From the NCBI GenBank assembly GCA_964434775.1, contig CAYSWH010000012.1, positions 1 through 41,637 of the forward strand: DNA of 41,637 nt, read 5' to 3'. Positions 40,872 to 41,637 of this stretch are shown piece by piece. The notes under the pieces are model-generated. The model did not search any database and was not told where the DNA came from. It worked only from the letters and a program-made list of their open reading frames with translations. Made by a program: the position numbers and the translations under genes. The DNA comes from CAYSWH01 sp964434775 (GTDB lineage: Bacteria; Patescibacteriota; JACMRA01). How positions within the stretch are numbered: the first letter of the stretch is position 1; every line of letters starts with the position of its first letter.

Positions 40872-41510
40872 CTACTCGCCGATTTTCTCTACTGACAGGG
40901 TTGCCAAGTCCAAAGTCTGGTTAATAATCACTTCAATTTCCCAATTTCCGATCTCGATTCTATAAGGAGTCAAATTTCTCAGGTTTTCTTTGATTTCCAG
41001 TTCTTGACTGACACTTGCATTTGAGGGAGAAAGTATTGTGGAAATAAGTTGATTGGATTCTGAGGTGGTTAAGTCGGGTTTTTCACTCATGCTAAATAAA
41101 ATTGCTGCAAAAGTTAGGTCTTGGTTGCCGATAATTTGTATAGTAAATTGGCCCTTTTCACCTACATAGTTGCCTCGACTAATTCCGTTCTCTACATTAT
41201 CCAAACCCTTTTCAAACTTAACCCCGTGTGTTTGTTTGAGTTTGGCCAATAAATTGAGTGTTTGCTGAGGAGAGCTATTTTCTTCCTCGTTTAAGTTGAG
41301 CTCCTCTAGGTTTTGATTGAGTTCAATATCCTCTTGATTCACTTTTGAGTCAACATAGACTATCATGAGGACAACTAAAGTAGAAATGATAATCAGAATT
41401 ACCGGTGCGACGATTACTCCCAGAATTAAAATCAGCAGTTTCTTTTGATCTTCTTTGGTCTCCGAATCTGCAATATTGGATGGTTTGCTTGAAATATCAA
41501 TTTTATCCAT
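40872..41510 (-). CDS. Unknown single-helix anchored protein
   Basis: 212 aa. A charged N-terminus of about 24 residues, a long membrane helix (about 25-52, LLILILGVIVAPVILIIIST), an acidic Asn/Glu-rich linker and an outer alpha/beta domain of about 120 residues (QQTLNLLAKLKQTHGVKFEK, GEKGQFTIQIIGNQDL, PYRIEIGNWEIEVIIN). No cysteines. The layout resembles other anchored unknown proteins in this window, but sequence similarity to them is not evident. ATG start. Confidence 0.65.
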   Translation of the reverse strand: MDKIDISSKPSNIADSETKEDQKKLLILILGVIVAPVILIIISTLVVLMIVYVDSKVNQEDIELNQNLEELNLNEEENSSPQQTLNLLAKLKQTHGVKFEKGLDNVENGISRGNYVGEKGQFTIQIIGNQDLTFAAILFSMSEKPDLTTSESNQLISTILSPSNASVSQELEIKENLRNLTPYRIEIGNWEIEVIINQTLDLATLSVEKIGE

Positions 41511-41637
41511 CAGTTTTCAAAATTTAGGCCTTGTTTATAGCACAACATAAATCGAATGTCAAAGTTTAATGATTACTTCAGGTATTATCAGGGCTATCCG
41601 ATGTTCAAGACAAACTTGATGAAACTCTCACAATCTA

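Overview
The window is AT-rich bacterial DNA. Small genes are densely packed on both strands, and I see no rRNA or tRNA gene. The gene set is core translation (prfA, serS), one glycolytic enzyme (pfkA), DNA uptake/recombination (dprA), many short one- to three-helix membrane proteins, a giant DUF11-type surface protein and many unrecognised small proteins. Most start codons are preceded by A/T-rich sequence, not a Shine-Dalgarno. The style suggests a member of the Candidate Phyla Radiation (Patescibacteria), possibly Dojkabacteria/Microgenomates-like. That placement is inference; no marker here fixes it. UGA is used as a stop (the 62-aa gene after serS, pfkA), so the standard bacterial code applies. 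A 100-N scaffold gap (2250-2349) shows this is a draft assembly.

Layout. 1-495: leader region with two tiny possible ORFs. 496-5022: giant cell-surface protein of DUF11-like repeats with a Kazal domain nested inside one repeat; the N gap lies in a near-perfect 438-bp duplication. 5118-6762: SanA/YdcF-like protein and a membrane-anchored Mrr-type nuclease. 6996-12269: prfA, queuosine-precursor-type transporter, two tandem rhomboid proteases, a membrane protein, serS and a 62-aa protein. 12590-17209: CPBP protease, EEP-family phosphodiesterase/nuclease, sugar-phosphate transferase, and a frameshifted FMN reductase. 17312-19585: UbiA-family prenyltransferase and pfkA, divergent across a structured, terminator-ended RNA candidate. 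19597-23437 (minus): divergent PP2C-like protein, two unknown genes (one broken by a homopolymer) and a PriA-like protein that keeps the zinc and C-terminal parts but not the helicase motifs. 23618-28122: SIMPL-domain protein, dprA, and a tandem pair of anchored paralogues. 28283-30779: redox/regulator cluster (HxlR, flavin reductase, NmrA-like, MarR) with two clear operator regions. 30814-33350: unknown membrane protein and a J-domain-like gene broken into four reading-frame segments. 33478-39345: ABC-F ATPase, TMEM43-like protein, DUF3179 protein, RluA-type pseudouridine synthase. 39562-41510: YbjQ/UPF0145 protein and two unknown proteins.

Repeats. An intergenic MITE-like family occurs at about 13565, 22262, 35340-35733 and 39397. 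It has terminal inverted repeats and a core hairpin related to TCCTGAAAYAAATTCAGGA. The third location has grown a nest of four hairpins and a 22-bp tandem array. A separate 22-bp tandem array lies inside the end of the TMEM43-like gene and scrambles its reading frame.

The strongest leads are the frame-broken J-domain gene, where an A_AAA_AAC heptamer sits directly before a stop; the helicase-less PriA; the structured RNA before ubiA; the nested Kazal domain; and the 22-bp array in the TMEM43-like tail. I did not find a complete system that I can call new with confidence.
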